DNA of 8,274 nucleotides from an uncultured Ellagibacter sp. (GTDB lineage Bacteria > Actinomycetota > Coriobacteriia > Coriobacteriales > Eggerthellaceae). Position numbers and translations under genes: made by a program. This document shows, piece after piece, positions 6,416 to 8,274 of this stretch. Positions within the stretch are counted from its first letter, which is position 1, and every line of letters starts with the position of its first letter. The notes under the pieces were generated by a model that saw only the letters and a program-made list of their open reading frames with translations, was not told the origin of the DNA and did not search any database. The stretch is taken from positions 1 through 8,274 of the forward strand of contig CAKTSW010000045.1 in assembly GCA_934613165.1 (NCBI GenBank), written 5' to 3'.

Positions 6416-6817
6416 CTACCGTGCGCAGGTGGCGCACATCTTGGCGATGCGCCGCCCCGTGTCGTCGGTGATTTCCACCGTGTAGAAGCCCAGGCGGCGG
6501 CCCGACTTGTCCGCTTCGCACGTGGCGACAAGGCGGCTTCCCTTGGTTGCGGAGAGATACTCGATCGTGTTGCTCACCGACACGCTCGGCGCTTCCCCCA
6601 CGTTCGAGGCGATGGCAAGCGCGAAATCGGCCAGCGTGAAGATGGCGCCGCCCATCACGTTGCCGGTCGCGTTGCGGTGGATGTCGCGAAGCTCCATCTC
6701 GCACACCGCATGCCCGCGCGACGCTTCGACGACGCGGCATCCGGCCGCCTTCGTGGCGAACATGTCGCCGGCGAAGTAATCGGCAACTTGGTCCAAAGTC
6801 GGGTTCTCGGGAAGCAT
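6416..6817 (-). CDS. PaaI-type hotdog-fold acyl-CoA thioesterase
   Basis: 133 residues, the usual size of a single hotdog domain. The diagnostic stretch HRNATGNVMGGAIFTLAD at residues 47-64 gives the expected catalytic set: Asn49, the glycines at 52, 56 and 57, and Asp64 at the start of the central helix, with the spacing seen in PaaI/THEM2 enzymes. The usual His of the HGG motif is Met here. These enzymes hydrolyse aryl- or acyl-CoA thioesters in the cytoplasm, as tetramers in the known cases; the substrate cannot be read from the sequence. The ATG at 6817 has AAGG (6826-6823) five bases upstream. It follows the 4Fe-4S protein gene by 23 bases and is probably co-transcribed with it. No convincing terminator follows the stop codon. 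An open frame extends further upstream but is an Arg-rich shadow of the neighbour. Confidence 0.92.
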   Translation of the reverse strand: MLPENPTLDQVADYFAGDMFATKAAGCRVVEASRGHAVCEMELRDIHRNATGNVMGGAIFTLADFALAIASNVGEAPSVSVSNTIEYLSATKGSRLVATCEADKSGRRLGFYTVEITDDTGRRIAKMCATCAR

Positions 6818-6840
6818 CTGCGCCTTCTTTCGGTCGGGGG

Positions 6841-7986
6841 TTATTTGGGAATGGCGTCGACGGCGCCGTCGTCGTCGACGGGTAGGGGAGCTGCAAACGC
6901 GTCCGCCCCGCTTTCGGCGCCGGTGCGCTCGGCAGGCGCGGGCTCGTCTTCGATCGCGCCGGGCAGAAGCTCGCCCGCGTACGCGCGGCGCAGGCTCACA
7001 GCGCCTCGCTCGCAAGCCGAAACGCACATCCCGCACCCCGTGCAGAGCCTTCGCGCGAACCGGAGCGCGCCCGTTTCGGGATGGGGCTGGCGCGCTCCGG
7101 TCGGGCACGCCTTCGTGCAGGAAAGGTCGTTTTCGCAGAGAGCGGCGTCGGTGCGCGACAGGGAAACCTCGAAGCGCACGGCGACGGCGTCGGACGCGTC
7201 GGCGGCTTCCAGGATCATCCGTTGGCGGGGGAAGAGCACCTCGCGCGTGAGGCCGTTTTCGGTGTGCTCGTTCGCCTCGGGGAAGCCCGCCTCGCCCCCG
7301 ATCCGCGCCTCGGTTTCCCAGCGGTCGCTCTGCTCGCGCGCCTTTTGCAGCGACTCGCTGCGGCGCATGCGGTATGCGCCCGAGGCGATGTCTGCCGCCT
7401 GGTCCTTCAGCGACTCGAACGCATCGCGCCTGTTCGCAGGCTCGCTTGCGGTGAGCGTTCCCAGAAGCGAGCTTTCCTCAGCGCGTTCCGGCACGTCGTC
7501 GGAGAATCCGATCGACTCTTCGGTTGCGCTCTCGGCCGCCTCGATGGCCGCCGAGAAGCGCTCCATGCCGCGCCCCTTCGTGCGCGTGCACGCTTCGCAC
7601 GCGTCGAACGCGACGGCGACGGCGAGCTTTTGCCCTTCGGCAAGCGACACGGTGAGAAGCTCGGGGGAAAGCATGGCCAAACACGGCAGGACGACGACGT
7701 TGCCGGCCGCGTCGAAGCCGCGGGGAAGAACATGCGAGCAGGTGAGGATGACGGTCTGCCCGGAAAGCGCGATCGTGCGCATATGCGCACGCACGCCCTC
7801 GGCGCTCACGTCGGCAAGCGAGAACGCGTCGCATTCCCCCACGCAGATCCCGCACGAGGTGCAGGCTTGCGAGTCGATCGCGGCCTGGGCGTTCGCGAAG
7901 GCGATGGCGCCTTTCGGGCAGGCGTCGATGCAGCGTGTGCACGACGAGCCGAACGGGCGCGTGCAGAAATCGCGCAGGAAGACCAC
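6841..7986 (-). CDS. Multi-cluster 4Fe-4S ferredoxin-type protein
   Basis: 381 residues from the preferred GTG at 7986. The N-terminus has two cluster motifs: C8-x7-C16-x2-C19-x3-C23-P, and C42-x2-C45-x2-C48-x3-C52. A middle domain (about 70-135) has four more cysteines, at 83, 102, 130 and 133 (LTCSH, LPCLAML, DACEAC), and recalls the MvhD-type hydrogenase/heterodisulfide reductase subunit. A charged, probably helical region follows. Then come C284-x5-C290-x3-C294-P, and C315-x2-C318-x2-C321-x3-C325. The acidic tail lacks cysteines. There is no signal peptide or membrane helix, so it is probably a soluble electron carrier; partner unknown. The frame stays open to a GTG at 8097, four bases after gltX, but that extension spans a terminator hairpin and its first 19 codons use many A/T third bases. 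Neither start has a strong ribosome site. Confidence 0.88.
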   Translation of the reverse strand: MVFLRDFCTRPFGSSCTRCIDACPKGAIAFANAQAAIDSQACTSCGICVGECDAFSLADVSAEGVRAHMRTIALSGQTVILTCSHVLPRGFDAAGNVVVLPCLAMLSPELLTVSLAEGQKLAVAVAFDACEACTRTKGRGMERFSAAIEAAESATEESIGFSDDVPERAEESSLLGTLTASEPANRRDAFESLKDQAADIASGAYRMRRSESLQKAREQSDRWETEARIGGEAGFPEANEHTENGLTREVLFPRQRMILEAADASDAVAVRFEVSLSRTDAALCENDLSCTKACPTGARQPHPETGALRFARRLCTGCGMCVSACERGAVSLRRAYAGELLPGAIEDEPAPAERTGAESGADAFAAPLPVDDDGAVDAIPK

Positions 7987-8042
7987 CTTGCGCGGTTTGC
8001 CCGTCGCCGAACGCAGCTGGCAGCGACGCCCGCCGCCCGGTG

Positions 8043-8070
8043 AAGAAAGGGCGCCCGTAAAGGCGCCCTT
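8043..8070 (-). terminator. Rho-independent terminator of gltX
   Basis: On the minus strand AAGGGCGCC (8070-8062), a six-base loop TTTACG, and GGCGCCCTT (8055-8047) form a perfect nine-base-pair stem. It is followed by TCTTC, giving an imperfect U-tract with the stem's last two Ts. It lies 31 bases after the gltX stop, the normal place for a terminator. On the plus strand no T-tract follows, so it acts in the gltX direction only. Confidence 0.7.
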
Positions 8071-8101
8071 ATCGGTATGTTCGCAGGTTGCGGCCACGTC
8101 G

Positions 8102-8274
8102 TTACTCGGCGTTGCTTGCGCCGAAGACCTGCGCGGCCACCTGGTCGATGCGCGCGAGCACGTCCTCGCGCGGCAAAAGCTCGATCGACTCGAACAAAGG
8201 CGGCGACACCATGTTGCCGCACACGGCCACGCGAAGCGGCTGCAGCACGAACTTGAGCTTCATGTTGAGCGCGT
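8102..8274 (-). CDS. gltX: Glutamyl-tRNA synthetase, C-terminal fragment (5' part outside window)
   Basis: 57 codons, ending in TAA at 8104-8102. The enzyme charges tRNA with glutamate for translation in the cytoplasm. The visible piece is the end of the anticodon-binding domain: KLKFVLQPLRVAVCGNMVSP, followed by PLFESIELLPREDVLARI. This matches the strongly conserved PLRVAxxGxxxSPPLFExxELLG(R/K)EExLxRI pattern at the C-terminus of bacterial GltX. It finishes with a short variable tail ending in NAE. The catalytic HIGH and KMSKS motifs lie outside the window. A hairpin terminator 31 bases downstream suggests its transcript ends before the 4Fe-4S gene. Confidence 0.92.
   Translation of the reverse strand, partial: ALNMKLKFVLQPLRVAVCGNMVSPPLFESIELLPREDVLARIDQVAAQVFGASNAE

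Noticed and set aside
6367..6418. Terminator after the thioesterase gene
   Set aside because: Only a four-base stem (GCGT, loop TTTCCC, ACGC) with no U-tract could be found directly after the stop codon.

Overview
The window is a GC-rich chromosomal segment with mostly G/C third codon positions. Every gene lies on the minus strand, so transcription runs from high to low coordinates. High GC, a Tat-type lipoprotein signal, several ferredoxin clusters, GTG starts and GC-rich surface-protein genes with Ig-like and GLUG-type repeats suggest an anaerobic gut actinobacterium of the Coriobacteriia/Eggerthellaceae type. That assignment is inference from style; there is no taxonomic marker beyond a fragment of gltX.

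In transcription order: (1) the 3' end of gltX (glutamyl-tRNA synthetase, 8274-8102), then a 9-bp-stem terminator hairpin at 8047-8070. (2) A two-gene set: a multi-cluster 4Fe-4S protein (7986 or 8097 down to 6841) and a PaaI-type hotdog thioesterase (6817-6416). (3) An AT-rich intergenic island (6415-6250) with a good sigma-70-type promoter and direct repeats that could be an operator. (4) A tightly packed run: FecCD/BtuC-type permease (6249-5101), ABC ATPase (5096-4251), Tat/lipoprotein substrate-binding protein (4225-3032), a signal-peptide surface protein with two Ig-like domains, a sulfite-oxidase-fold-like domain and a C-terminal membrane anchor (3016-1178), and a second exported protein with GLUG-type repeats that runs off the window (1094-1).

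The central reading is a metal-chelate uptake operon (siderophore, haem or corrinoid type; substrate not determinable here) in which the complete importer (permease, ATPase, binding lipoprotein) is followed by two cell-surface proteins. The spacing (4, 25, 15 and 83 bases) and the lack of a visible internal terminator suggest co-transcription. The surface proteins are candidates for ligand capture or adhesion upstream of the transporter. This combination is the part of the window most likely to be a little-described system.

No RNA gene, insertion sequence, CRISPR array or integrase was seen. The longest stretch without a gene is the 166-base promoter region at 6250-6415.
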